Assembly (NCBI RefSeq): GCF_024172165.1
Contig: NZ_JAMZEB010000002.1
Coordinates: 1,757,501-1,821,500 of the forward strand
Direction of reading: 5' to 3'
Source of the DNA: Nonomuraea thailandensis
Lineage (GTDB): Bacteria; Actinomycetota; Actinomycetes; Streptosporangiales; Streptosporangiaceae
Length of the DNA: 64,000 bases
The notes under the pieces were generated by a model that saw only the letters and a program-made list of their open reading frames with translations, made no database searches and had not been told where the DNA came from. This document shows positions 15,652 to 24,161 of the stretch, in pieces. The position numbers were made by a program, and so were the translations under genes. Position 1 is the stretch's first letter; every line of letters starts with the position of its first letter.

Positions 15652-17715
15652 TTGTCTCCTGTGATCCTCTCCGCGGCGGGCGTCGCGCTGGTGCTCGACG
15701 ACTCCGGCCCCGGCCTGCCGCGGGTGCGGCACTTCGGCGCCGGGCTCGGGCCCGTGGCCGGGCCCGGCCTGCTGCCGGCGCTGGCGGCCCCGGCCCCGCC
15801 GTTGCTGCCCGCCCAGGGTGACGGCTGGTACGGCCGCCCCGGCCTGTCAGGTGGCAGGGACGGCGAGCACTGGCCGGTCCGGTGGACGGTGGACGGGATC
15901 GACGTGTCGGCCGAGCCGGGCTCCGGCGGGTCGGTGACCGTGACGGCGTCCGATGCCAGGGCGGGCCTGCGGCTGGTGAGCGAGCTGGTCATGGACGGCG
16001 GCGGGCTGGTGCGGATGCGGCACACGGTGGCGAACGCCGAAATATCGCCCTATCGGGTGGCGGGGCTGGTGTGCGTGCTGCCCGTGCCGGCACGGGCCGG
16101 CGAGCTGCTGGACTTCACCGGCCGGTGGGCGCTGGAGAAGGTGCCGCAGCGAGCCGCGTTCGGGCAGGGCGCGTGGTCGAGGGAGAACCGCCGGGGCCGC
16201 ACCGGGCACGACGCCACCGGGCTGCTGGCCGCCGGCACGCCGGGGTTCGGGTTCGGCCGCGGCGAGGTGTGGGCGGTGCACGCGGGCTGGAGCGGCGGCC
16301 ACGTGCACTACGCCGAGCGGCTGGCCGAGGGCGTGGCGCTGCTGGGCGCGGGCGAGCTGCTCGAACCCGGCGAGGTCGTGCTGGCCGAGGGGGCGGGCTA
16401 CAGCACGCCGTGGGTGTACTTCGCCTGGTCGGGCGGCGGCCTGGACGAGGTGAGCGCGCGGCTGCACGCGCACCTGCGCTCACGCCCGCTGCCGGTGCGT
16501 CCCGTCACGCTGAACAACTGGGAGGCCACCTACTTCGACCACGGCCTGGACCGGCTGCTGGAGCTGGCCGAGCGGGCCGCCGCGGCCGGGATCGAGCGGT
16601 TCGTGCTCGACGACGGCTGGTTCCGCCACCGCCGCCACGACCGGGCCGGCCTCGGCGACTGGTACGTGGACGAGGGCGTCTGGCCGGACGGCCTGCACCC
16701 GCTGGCCGACCGCGTGCGCAAGCTGGGCATGCAGTTCGGCCTCTGGTTCGAGCCCGAGATGGTCAACCCCGACTCCGACCTGGCCCGCGAGCACCCCGAC
16801 TGGATCCTGGGGCACGCCGAGCGCCTGCCGCCGCCGCAGCGTCACCAGCAGGTCCTCGACCTGGCCAGACCGGAGGCGTACGCGTACCTGCTGGAACGGC
16901 TGGACACGCTGGTCGGCGAGTACGCGCTGGACTACATCAAGTGGGACCACAACCGCGACATCGCCGAGCCGGTGCACGACGGCGTGCCGGGCGTGCACGC
17001 GCAGACGCTGGCCACGTACCGGCTGCTGGACGAGCTGCGCGCCCGCCACCCCGGGCTGGAGATCGAGTCGTGCTCGTCGGGCGGCGCGCGTGTCGACTAC
17101 GGCATCCTGGCCCGCACCGACCGGGTGTGGACCTCCGACAGCAACGACGCGCTCGACCGGCAGCAGATCCAGCGCTGGACGGGGCTGCTGGTGCCGCCGG
17201 AGCGGATGGGCTGCCACGTCGGCGCGCCGCGCGACCACGTCACCGGCCGCGCGCTGCCGCTGGCCTTCCGCGCCGCGACCGCGCTGTTCGGCCACATGGG
17301 CGTGGAGTGGGACCTGACCGCGGCGAGCCAGGAGGAGCTGGACGAGCTGGCCACGTGGATCGCGCTGCACAAGCGGCTGCGGCCCGTGCTGCACGCCGGG
17401 CGCGTGGTGCGCGCCGACCACCCGGACCCGTCGGCGCTGCTGCACGGCGTGGTGCTGCCCGAGCGGGCCGTGTACGCGTACGCGCAGCTCAGCTCCAGGC
17501 TTGAGATCGCGCCCGGCCCGCTGCGGCTGCCCGGCCTCGACCCGGAGGCCGTGTACGAGGTGCGCGTCGCCGGGCCCGCCCCCGAGGGCGCGGCGATGCC
17601 GCAGTGGACGGCCGAGCCGGTGCGGCTGCCCGGCGCCGTGCTGGGCGAGCTGGGGCTGCCCGCCCCGGCGCTGCGGCCCGCGTCCGCGCTGATCGTGGAG
17701 CTCGAACGGGTCTAG
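15652..17715 (+). CDS. Alpha-galactosidase, glycoside hydrolase family 36
   Basis: 687 residues. The TTG start at 15652 is chosen because AAGGAG lies six bases upstream; an earlier in-frame GTG at 15622 has no ribosome site. The N-terminal beta-sandwich is followed by a TIM barrel with FVLDDGWF, FGLWFEPEMVNPDSDL, YIKWDHNRDI (nucleophile Asp) and IESCSSGGARVDYGI, then RTDRVWTSDSNDALDRQ (expected acid/base Asp), all GH36 hallmarks. No signal peptide, so it likely acts on imported galactosides such as raffinose or galactomannan fragments. It follows the pectate lyase but after a strong terminator. Confidence 0.95.
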   Translation: MSPVILSAAGVALVLDDSGPGLPRVRHFGAGLGPVAGPGLLPALAAPAPPLLPAQGDGWYGRPGLSGGRDGEHWPVRWTVDGIDVSAEPGSGGSVTVTASDARAGLRLVSELVMDGGGLVRMRHTVANAEISPYRVAGLVCVLPVPARAGELLDFTGRWALEKVPQRAAFGQGAWSRENRRGRTGHDATGLLAAGTPGFGFGRGEVWAVHAGWSGGHVHYAERLAEGVALLGAGELLEPGEVVLAEGAGYSTPWVYFAWSGGGLDEVSARLHAHLRSRPLPVRPVTLNNWEATYFDHGLDRLLELAERAAAAGIERFVLDDGWFRHRRHDRAGLGDWYVDEGVWPDGLHPLADRVRKLGMQFGLWFEPEMVNPDSDLAREHPDWILGHAERLPPPQRHQQVLDLARPEAYAYLLERLDTLVGEYALDYIKWDHNRDIAEPVHDGVPGVHAQTLATYRLLDELRARHPGLEIESCSSGGARVDYGILARTDRVWTSDSNDALDRQQIQRWTGLLVPPERMGCHVGAPRDHVTGRALPLAFRAATALFGHMGVEWDLTAASQEELDELATWIALHKRLRPVLHAGRVVRADHPDPSALLHGVVLPERAVYAYAQLSSRLEIAPGPLRLPGLDPEAVYEVRVAGPAPEGAAMPQWTAEPVRLPGAVLGELGLPAPALRPASALIVELERV

Positions 17716-17758
17716 CCCCCGCGTCCGCGCTGATCGCGGGAGCTCGAACCGGTCAGCC
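17677..17758. repeat. 41-bp tandem duplication over the 3' end of the alpha-galactosidase gene
   Basis: The 19-mer CCCGCGTCCGCGCTGATCG occurs at 17677 and again at 17718, and similarity continues for about 41 bp per copy with a few changes. Copy 1 encodes the last residues and stop of the alpha-galactosidase; copy 2 carries the stop of the convergent XpaC gene. Confidence 0.85.
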
Positions 17759-18373
17759 CAGATCGAGGTCCGAGCCGCCGAACCGGTCGCGCAGGAACCG
17801 CCCCTGGTCGCGCAGCGCCTGCTCGTCGCCCCGGTGCATCGCCTCGGCGACCTTGCCCATCTGGGCGTCGAGCAGGGCGAGCTGTTCCAGCAGCTCCTCG
17901 TGGGCGCTGCGCTCCCGCCCGGCCCGCCGGGCCAGGGCGTAGCGGCGGGGCAGGTTCGCGTACGCCTCCAGGCTGGCGGGCAGGTAGCGGCGGACGGTCT
18001 GCGAGACCACGTGGAGCTGGTCGGGGGAGGCGGTGAGCTGCTCGGCCCTGGCCAGCACGCCGCCGATCACCTCGGCCAGCGCGTGCACGGCGGCCCGCAC
18101 GTCCTCGGGGAAGCGCCGGTCCACGCGGCCCAGCAGCCCGTCCAGGTCCGCGCGCAGCGCCCGCGTCTCGACCTCGGCGTGGGAGATCGTCAGCCGGACC
18201 CGGTCGGGCGGGGCGAGCAGCGCGCCCGCCCCGTACAGCGCGACCACCACGACCGGCCAGTACGCGCCCGCGAGCCCCAGGAAGTGGGCCACCAGGCCGA
18301 GCAGCGCCAGGCAGGAGCCGACGATGTTCCTGGTCGAGCCCAGATACCGCAGGGCCCGCTCACTGGTAGCCAC
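17753..18373 (-). CDS. XpaC-like membrane protein (5-bromo-4-chloroindolyl phosphate hydrolysis family)
   Basis: 206 residues: two adjacent membrane segments near the N-terminus (about 14-55) and a cytoplasmic helical domain (60-206) with a C-terminal AMHRGDEQALRDQGRFLRDRF stretch. The layout and the company of a telA gene match the XpaC family of Bacillus xpaC-telA loci, whose biochemical role is unsettled. It is last in a minus-strand operon and overlaps the VWA gene by 14 bases. Family call rests partly on context. Confidence 0.7.
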   Translation of the reverse strand: MATSERALRYLGSTRNIVGSCLALLGLVAHFLGLAGAYWPVVVVALYGAGALLAPPDRVRLTISHAEVETRALRADLDGLLGRVDRRFPEDVRAAVHALAEVIGGVLARAEQLTASPDQLHVVSQTVRRYLPASLEAYANLPRRYALARRAGRERSAHEELLEQLALLDAQMGKVAEAMHRGDEQALRDQGRFLRDRFGGSDLDLG

Positions 18374-19943
18374 GGATCTCCTTGAACGCGCTGGTCAGCG
18401 ACGTCTCGCGGGCGTCGAACACGGCTCCGCCGGTCAGCTCGGCCACCTGGCGCATCTCCTCGGCGTCGCTCTCCCCGAACAGCACCACGAACGTCGGCAC
18501 GCGGCGCCTGTCCTCCGGCAGGGACCGGTAGTGGCTCTCGAAGGCGGCGTAGTCGGAGCCGTCGGTGTTCTCGCCGTCCGTCATGAGCACGATCGAGCCG
18601 TAGTGCCCGGCCTCGGCCGGGCGGTCGTAGGCGGCCTTGAGGCTGTCGTAGATCGCGGTGCCGCCGGCGGCGCTCAGCCCCTCGGCGAAGCTCCTGATCC
18701 CGGCGAGCACGGTCTCGGGGTTCCGCTCGGGGACGGTGAACGGCACCGGCTGCCGCGGCGAGCCGCTGAACGGGATCATCGTCACGGTCTCGCGGTTGCT
18801 GAAGCGGGTGAAGGCGCCGGAGGCGGTGGTGTCCGCGCCGGTCAGCGCCACCAGCGCCTGCCGCAGCGCGTCGATCCTGCCGCCCTTCATCGAGCCGGAC
18901 GTGTCCAGCACGAACGTGGCCTGCGCCGGGACGCGCACCTGGTTGAGGTAGGTGGCGATCAGCTCGTCGGCCGTGCTGCGCCGGTTGGGGAAGGGCAGCT
19001 CGATGAGCTGCGCGGCGCCTGAGCGGGGGCCGAACCGGGAGTCGAGCGGGACGCCGCCCGTGATCGGCCGGCGGTGCGTGCCCGTCATGATCTCCTTCTG
19101 CACGGCCGGGGTGCGCAGCCAGGCGGCGAGCTTGCCGTACAGGACCTTCTTCTCCTCCGGGGCGGAGGCCAGCAGCGTGAGCGGGTAGTCGGCGCTGACC
19201 ACGCCGTCGCCCGGATAGACGATCGTGAGCGGCTCGCGGGCGCCCAGCAGCACCGACTCGTAGTTGACCATGCCGTCCACGCCGGGGTTGCGGGCGTAGG
19301 CGTCGGCCAGCCAGCCCGACGAGCCGGCCGTCAGCCGCTGCGCGGAGAAGAACTCCTTCAGCCGGGGCGTCACCGCGGCGACCTGCTCGGCGCTGAGCGC
19401 CCCGTCGGCGTCCGACAGCGCGGCGGCCACGCCGACCAGCGCGGAGAAGCCGGAGTTGGAGGAGGCGGGGTTGGTCATGCCGAAGCCGAACCTGCCGTCC
19501 CTGGCCGCGGCGGCGATGTCGGCCCACGTGACCTGCCTGCCGTCCCAGCCGAGCTCGGCGGCCTTGGCGGGCTTGAGCCCGAGCACCACCGGCGAGACCA
19601 TGATCTTGGTCTGGGTGGACAGCTTGGCCTGGGCGCCGTCCAGCAGGGACAGGTAGCGGTTGGAGGAGAACCAGATGGCGTCCAGCCTGCCGTCGGCGCG
19701 GCCGCTCGCGACCTGGTCGGCGCCGTCGAGCGTGCCGGTGTAGGTGAGCTTCACCTGGACCCCGGCCTCGCTCCCGGCCCGTTCGAGCAGCGGCTCCAGG
19801 TCCCTGATCTCGCTGCCGGCCAGGACGCGCAGCACGTCGGGCCCGTCGGTGAGCCCGTCGCTGTCGCCCGCGCAGGCGGCCGTCAGGAGCAGGGCGGGCA
19901 GCAGGACGGGCAGCAGGAGCGCGGCCGGGAGGCGTCGTCTCAT
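18360..19943 (-). CDS. Lipoprotein: solute-binding domain fused to a VWA domain
   Basis: 527 residues. ATG 19943 overlaps the telA stop (ATGA). A lipobox LLLTAAC (cysteine near residue 23) marks it as a membrane-anchored lipoprotein outside the cell. Residues about 35-310 form a substrate-binding-protein-like domain (AKAAELGWDGRQVTWADIA, FGMTNPASSNSGFSALVG, PLTIVYPGDGVVSADYPL). Residues about 335-527 form a von Willebrand A domain with an intact MIDAS motif, FVLDTSGSMKGG, and MTDGENTDG. The fusion suggests ligand sensing combined with metal-dependent protein binding at the surface. VWA proteins recur in TerD/TelA-type stress loci. Confidence 0.88.
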   Translation of the reverse strand: MRRRLPAALLLPVLLPALLLTAACAGDSDGLTDGPDVLRVLAGSEIRDLEPLLERAGSEAGVQVKLTYTGTLDGADQVASGRADGRLDAIWFSSNRYLSLLDGAQAKLSTQTKIMVSPVVLGLKPAKAAELGWDGRQVTWADIAAAARDGRFGFGMTNPASSNSGFSALVGVAAALSDADGALSAEQVAAVTPRLKEFFSAQRLTAGSSGWLADAYARNPGVDGMVNYESVLLGAREPLTIVYPGDGVVSADYPLTLLASAPEEKKVLYGKLAAWLRTPAVQKEIMTGTHRRPITGGVPLDSRFGPRSGAAQLIELPFPNRRSTADELIATYLNQVRVPAQATFVLDTSGSMKGGRIDALRQALVALTGADTTASGAFTRFSNRETVTMIPFSGSPRQPVPFTVPERNPETVLAGIRSFAEGLSAAGGTAIYDSLKAAYDRPAEAGHYGSIVLMTDGENTDGSDYAAFESHYRSLPEDRRRVPTFVVLFGESDAEEMRQVAELTGGAVFDARETSLTSAFKEIRGYQ

Positions 19944-21082
19944 GCGGAGGCCTCCTTGGCGCGGTCCAGGTAGGTCCTGGCGTGCTCCAGCTCCGAGGAC
20001 AGGCTGTCCACCGTGACGGCCATGTTGTCCACGGCCTTGGCGCGGAAGGAGTCGATCAGGTCCATCGTGGCGTAGACGTTGTCGAACGCCTGGCGCAGCG
20101 TGTCCAGGTCCACGGTCGTGGCGGCGGCCTGGTTCTGGATGGCGCCGGCCTGCGTGCGCAGCATCTCGCTGGTGGCCAGGATGAGGTCGCTGGTCGTCGC
20201 GTTCAGCGCGGTGATCTGGTCGAGCACGAGCTTCTGGTTCGCCAGCGCCTGCGCGACCGTCACCGCCGTGCGCAGGGCGGCGACGGTGGTCGTGGTGGCG
20301 CGGTCCACGCCCTTGCTGAGCTCCAGGTTGTTCTTGCGTACCAGGTCGAGGGCCAGGTAGCCCTGGGCGGACACGGCCAGCTGGGTGAGCAGGTCCTGGT
20401 GCTTCTGGCGGACGGCGAACAGCGCGTCCGAGCGCAGCACCGTGGCCTGCGTCTCGTCGGCCACCGCGATGCGCTCCTCCAGGGCCGCGTCCATGGCCTT
20501 GGCCATGACCGCGTACTCCTGCAGCCGCGTCATCGCCTCCCACAGGTTCGCCTTCTCGCCCTCGATGGCGGCGTTGTCGCGCAGCAGCTCGTCCTGGCCG
20601 GACCTGAGCGCGCGGATGATGTCGTCGAGGTGCTTCTGCGCGGAGTGGAACCTGGCGAAGTAGTCGCGCAGCCGGTCGCCGAACGGGATGAGCCCGAGCA
20701 GCCTGCGCGGCCCGCTCGCCGCCTGCTTCGGGTCCAGGTCCACCACGGTACGGCGCAGCGCGACCAGGCCGCTCGCCACCCGGCCCTGGGCGTCGGCGCC
20801 CTCGCCCCTGGCCGCGTCGAGCGCCGCGACCGGCCGCTTCAGCATGCGGTTGGCCACCTGCGAGGCGGACCTGATCTCGGTGTCGCCCATCGAGGCGATG
20901 TCATGGACCTTGCGGGTGAACTCCGGCGAGCGCGGGTCGATGCCGCCCAGCTCGCCGGCGAACTCGCGCGCCTTGGCGGCCAGCTCGGCCGCGCGCTCGT
21001 CGGTCATCGGCAGCATGGTGGCCGCCGTCTCGGCCGGGACCGGGGTGACCGGCGCGGGCGGCGTGAGCACCAGATCGGACAC
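19940..21082 (-). CDS. TelA family protein (toxic anion/tellurite resistance, PF05816)
   Basis: 380 residues, soluble, almost all helical. Conserved TelA segments are visible: PEFTRKVHDIASMGDTEIRSASQVANRML, LDLVRKNNLELSKGVDRATTTTVAALRTAVTVAQAL and the long C-terminal coiled coil. TelA proteins are linked to tellurite, lantibiotic and antibiotic tolerance, with unknown mechanism. It is the second gene of a four-gene operon, coupled to the solute-binding-VWA gene by a 4-bp overlap. Confidence 0.92.
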   Translation of the reverse strand: MSDLVLTPPAPVTPVPAETAATMLPMTDERAAELAAKAREFAGELGGIDPRSPEFTRKVHDIASMGDTEIRSASQVANRMLKRPVAALDAARGEGADAQGRVASGLVALRRTVVDLDPKQAASGPRRLLGLIPFGDRLRDYFARFHSAQKHLDDIIRALRSGQDELLRDNAAIEGEKANLWEAMTRLQEYAVMAKAMDAALEERIAVADETQATVLRSDALFAVRQKHQDLLTQLAVSAQGYLALDLVRKNNLELSKGVDRATTTTVAALRTAVTVAQALANQKLVLDQITALNATTSDLILATSEMLRTQAGAIQNQAAATTVDLDTLRQAFDNVYATMDLIDSFRAKAVDNMAVTVDSLSSELEHARTYLDRAKEASA

Positions 21083-21098
21083 GTGCGGGATCTCCTTG

Positions 21099-22181
21099 CT
21101 AGGGCCGTGCGGCGTCGATGGTGGTGATGAGCCGGTCCAGCCGCTCGTACGTGGGCGGTTCGACGACGTCCACCAGGTCGGCGGCGGCCGGCGCCTGCGT
21201 CCTGGCGACGAGGCCGGCGAACGCCTGCGGGTCGGTGGTGCGGAAGCCGTACTGCGCGGCCAGCGACTGCAGCCGCGGGTCCTTGGTGAGCAGCTCGCCG
21301 ACCCGGTTGCCGTCCGCCGACAGGGGGACGAGGGTGTGCTTGCTGAGCACGGTGGGCGACGGGTAGACCAGCCGCATGTCAGGCTTGATCGCGCCGTCGC
21401 CGGCGAAGACGTGCGCCAGGTACTGCGCCTCGTAGACGACCAGCATCGGCGTCTTGCCGGCGCCCAGCGCGAGGTAGTCGTCGAAGGACGCCTCGCTGGT
21501 GGACTCGGAGAAGCCCTGGTCGAGGACGGTAGGCGCGAGGACGGGCGCGATCTCGGCGACCTGGGCGTCGGAGGTGATGACGTCCTCGCCGTTGGCCACG
21601 TAACCGATCGCCGACAGGTACATGGCGGCGGAGTTCGAGGTGCGGATGTCGGTCGTCGTCAGCAGCACCCGCTTACGCGCCTTATAAGTCGAATTATCCG
21701 GAATTTCGTCCCAGCGGGTGCCCTTGGCTACTAGATCCAGATATTTCTTAATATCGAAGATTTGGTGGCCTTTGCCGGAATTGCTGAGGACGCCGGCCTT
21801 CGTCAGCAGCTCCGCGATCGGCTCGAACGTGGCCACCGCCATCGGCGAGTAGAACGGCGAGTACGTCACGGTCGCGCCGCGGTCGCGCTTGATCCGCTCG
21901 GCGGCCGGAACGCTGGAGGGGAAGGCGAAGGCGTACCGGCTCAGGTCCACGTCGGTGACGATCTGCCGGGAGCCGGCGGTGTCCACCTCGACGCGCAGCC
22001 CGTGCCCGGCGAGGGCCGCCTTGACGCGCGGGTCGTCGAAGAACGGCTTCTTCTCCGACCCGATGACCCCCCGGACGACCGCCACCTCGGGCTCGTCGCC
22101 CCCCTGGTTCCCGGTGACGATCGCGACCACCGCCACCCCGGCCAGAACCGCCGCCAGAATGACGCCGACCCACCGCTTCAT
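21099..22181 (-). CDS. Membrane-anchored solute-binding-like protein of a TelA operon
   Basis: 360 residues. A single N-terminal hydrophobic helix (about 4-25) without a lipobox anchors a periplasmic-binding-like fold (VVRGVIGSEKKPFFDDPRVKAAL, FAFPSSVPAAERI, VATFEPIAELLTKAG, MLVVYEAQYLAHVFAG). It is first in the telA-VWA-xpaC operon. A patch of about 40 codons (21690-21785) uses many A/T-ending codons (AAT, AAA, GAT, ATT, TAT, CTA, GTA), unlike the rest of the gene. Ligand unknown. Confidence 0.75.
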   Translation of the reverse strand: MKRWVGVILAAVLAGVAVVAIVTGNQGGDEPEVAVVRGVIGSEKKPFFDDPRVKAALAGHGLRVEVDTAGSRQIVTDVDLSRYAFAFPSSVPAAERIKRDRGATVTYSPFYSPMAVATFEPIAELLTKAGVLSNSGKGHQIFDIKKYLDLVAKGTRWDEIPDNSTYKARKRVLLTTTDIRTSNSAAMYLSAIGYVANGEDVITSDAQVAEIAPVLAPTVLDQGFSESTSEASFDDYLALGAGKTPMLVVYEAQYLAHVFAGDGAIKPDMRLVYPSPTVLSKHTLVPLSADGNRVGELLTKDPRLQSLAAQYGFRTTDPQAFAGLVARTQAPAAADLVDVVEPPTYERLDRLITTIDAARP

Positions 22182-22367
22182 TGCATCCCGTTTCTTGAAA
22201 TAACCCCCATGGCGGAATTATGGGATGGCATCAGCGGGGGCCGCGCGGGGGAGAAGGCGAACGTACGGCAGAATTCATTCGCCGTTCACGACCGGCCGCC
22301 CGAGAATCGGCCTCTCTCCTCGGGCGCCCCGTGCGCGACCTGGGCGTTCAAGGCGGCGCGTGCGGCG
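22182..22367. other. Intergenic region upstream of the TelA operon
   Basis: 186 bases, mildly A/T-richer next to the operon start, presumably containing the operon promoter; no clear -35/-10 pair could be settled. The other side abuts the stop of an unknown lipoprotein gene. No small gene seen. Confidence 0.4.
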
Positions 22368-22868
22368 CTACGGGATGACGTCGGCCACGATCGTGGCGCC
22401 GCCCTTGCGGCACGACGTCAGCCTGCCCGTCCGCATGCTCTCGGCCGCCGTGTTGCTGACGCACTCCCAGCCCGCGACCGTGGCGACCCCGGCGCTGCCC
22501 TGCTTGGGGGTCTGCGGCCGGTAGTAGGCGCGCAGCACGCGCAGGGCCTGCGCGCAGTCGGCGCGCCCCCGATGCACGGCGACGGCCGCCAGGGACCCGT
22601 TCGCGGCCTCGGCCTCCCCGCACACCGTCCCCGGACCCGCCAGGCGGCTGCCGCTGCTCGCGGACCGCTTCGGAGCGGCACTGGGCCCCGGGGCGCCGGC
22701 AGAGGGCTCCGGAGCGGCGGGGGAGGGCTCCGGAGCGGCGGGAGAGGTGGGCGGCGCCGGCGGCGGGGCGAGCGGCGCGGGGCCGCAGGCGGCCAGGCAG
22801 AGCAGGAGCGGGACGGCGACGGCAACGCTGATACGCACGGGGGAGGGCACTCCACGACTCGGCTTCAC
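22368..22868 (-). CDS. Secreted lipoprotein of unknown function
   Basis: About 166 residues. The N-terminus has basic residues, a hydrophobic stretch and the lipobox LLLCLAAC, so it is exported and lipid-anchored. A Pro/Ala/Ser-rich spacer (about 28-75) leads to a compact domain with four Cys: CGEAEAANGSLAAVAVHRGRADCAQ and WECVSNTAAESMRTGRLTSC. I know similar small lipoproteins with this C-terminal pattern in actinomycetes but no function. Start uncertain: GTG 22868, 22850 and 22838 are all in frame and none has ideal spacing. Confidence 0.7.
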   Translation of the reverse strand: MKPSRGVPSPVRISVAVAVPLLLCLAACGPAPLAPPPAPPTSPAAPEPSPAAPEPSAGAPGPSAAPKRSASSGSRLAGPGTVCGEAEAANGSLAAVAVHRGRADCAQALRVLRAYYRPQTPKQGSAGVATVAGWECVSNTAAESMRTGRLTSCRKGGATIVADVIP

Positions 22869-23157
22869 GACCGGGGCAGTCTCCCACGGCAGGCGAACCC
22901 CGAGATCAGCAGGGCTTTCCGGAGCTCCCGGAGCGGGCCGAGCTGTCCTAGTATGCCTGGCTGGACAGGGGCTTCGAGGCCGTCTCGCCCGCGGCGTGCA
23001 ACACCTGGACGGCCTCCTCCGCCAGGGTCGCCTGACGCAGGCAGGACAACCGGCGGTAAGACGGCGGCAGATTCGGGCCGGGTGGTGAACCGGGTTTAAT
23101 GCCGCCGCAACCCTGAGAACGGGGATCACGAAACACTGCTCGCGCAGACTGGGGGTC

Positions 23158-24057
23158 ATGAGCGATGCACCGAAGGTAGTTGACGCACGTACCGGACACG
23201 GCCGTTCCTGGGGGCGGGAGGCCGGCGAGCTCGCCGCGCTGTTCCTCGCGGTCGGCTTGGCGCACCTGCTCGCGACCCTGCTCGGCCACCAGGAGCCCGG
23301 ACCTGTCGTCCTGATCGGGCTGGGGGTGGCGCTGATCGCCGGCGCCGCGATCCACAAGCGGCTCGGCCGCCGCCCCGCGGGCTCCGGCCGCCGTTCCGGT
23401 GCCGGGGGCAGGGGTGGTCTGCCGGGCCGGTTCCGCCCCTGGGCCCGTGCCGGTCGTGAGACGGCGCCGCTGCCTGTCGAGGGCGGGGCGGGCGGGCCCA
23501 TGGCGTTGTGGCGGATCCGCATGCGGGTGGTGGAGCGGCCGGGCCGGCTCGCCACCGTGGCGGGGGCGTTCGGGCGGCTGGGGTGCAACATCCTGGCGCT
23601 GCACATCGCGCCGACCGGCGGCAGCGCCATCACCCCGGCCGGGTGCGACGCGCTCGACGAGTTCGTCATCGAGGCGCCCCGCGAGCTCGCGCTGGACGTG
23701 CTGGCCGGGGCGCTGGCCGAGGCCGGCGGGCAGGACGTGGTGATCGTGCCCGCGCGGGTGAAGGATCTCACCGACCCCGGCGTCCAGGCTCTGGTGCTGG
23801 CGCAGCGCGTCAGCGACGACCCGGACCGGCTGCCCGAGGCGATGGCCGAACTGCTGCGGGTCCCGCACGTCGAGTGGCGCCGGCCCGGCGACACCGTGGA
23901 CGAGGGCGCCGAGCTCAACACCACCATGGTCGTCTCGGTGAACCCGGACCGGGCGCTGCTCGTGCGGCGGCCCGAGCTTGCGTTCACCCCGACGGAGGCG
24001 GCCCGGGCGGCGGCCCTGACGGCCGCCGCCACCCACGCCCGCTACACCGCACCCTGA
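23158..24057 (+). CDS. Membrane-anchored ACT-domain protein
   Basis: 299 residues. Two adjacent membrane segments (about 25-65) and a basic Gly/Arg linker lead to an ACT domain (about 118-200: LWRIRMRVVERPGRLATVAGAFGRLGCNILALHIAP), followed by a region (about 205-285) with ELNTTMVVSVNPDRALLVRRPELAFTPTEAARA. ACT domains bind amino acids and regulate enzymes or act alone as sensors. Tethering one to the membrane is unusual. GGGGG lies just before the ATG. It stands alone, divergent from the lipoprotein and convergent with the DapA-family gene. Confidence 0.8.
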   Translation: MSDAPKVVDARTGHGRSWGREAGELAALFLAVGLAHLLATLLGHQEPGPVVLIGLGVALIAGAAIHKRLGRRPAGSGRRSGAGGRGGLPGRFRPWARAGRETAPLPVEGGAGGPMALWRIRMRVVERPGRLATVAGAFGRLGCNILALHIAPTGGSAITPAGCDALDEFVIEAPRELALDVLAGALAEAGGQDVVIVPARVKDLTDPGVQALVLAQRVSDDPDRLPEAMAELLRVPHVEWRRPGDTVDEGAELNTTMVVSVNPDRALLVRRPELAFTPTEAARAAALTAAATHARYTAP

Positions 24058-24065
24058 CCGCCCCT

Positions 24066-24088
24066 ACCCGGCCGTACCTCGGCCGGGG
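24066..24088. terminator. Hairpin between convergent genes
   Basis: CCCGGCCG (24067-24074) pairs with CGGCCGGG (24080-24087) around TACCT, with CCCTTT close behind on the plus strand. It probably ends the ACT gene transcript and may also stop the long operon arriving from the other side. Confidence 0.6.
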
Positions 24089-24161
24089 TCCCTTTCAGGG
24101 GAGGGGAGGCCCGGCGACAAGCGCGCCCGCGCCTGGGACGATGCCGCCGGCGGGCCGGTGA

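Noticed and set aside
18360..20543. Longer 727-codon form of the solute-binding-VWA gene
   Set aside because: The extra 200 residues lie antisense-free but over the telA coding region in another frame; ATG 19943 begins a proper lipoprotein signal and overlaps the telA stop.
22948..24036. Minus-strand genes over the ACT protein
   Set aside because: No motif and skewed composition; the plus-strand ACT domain is convincing.
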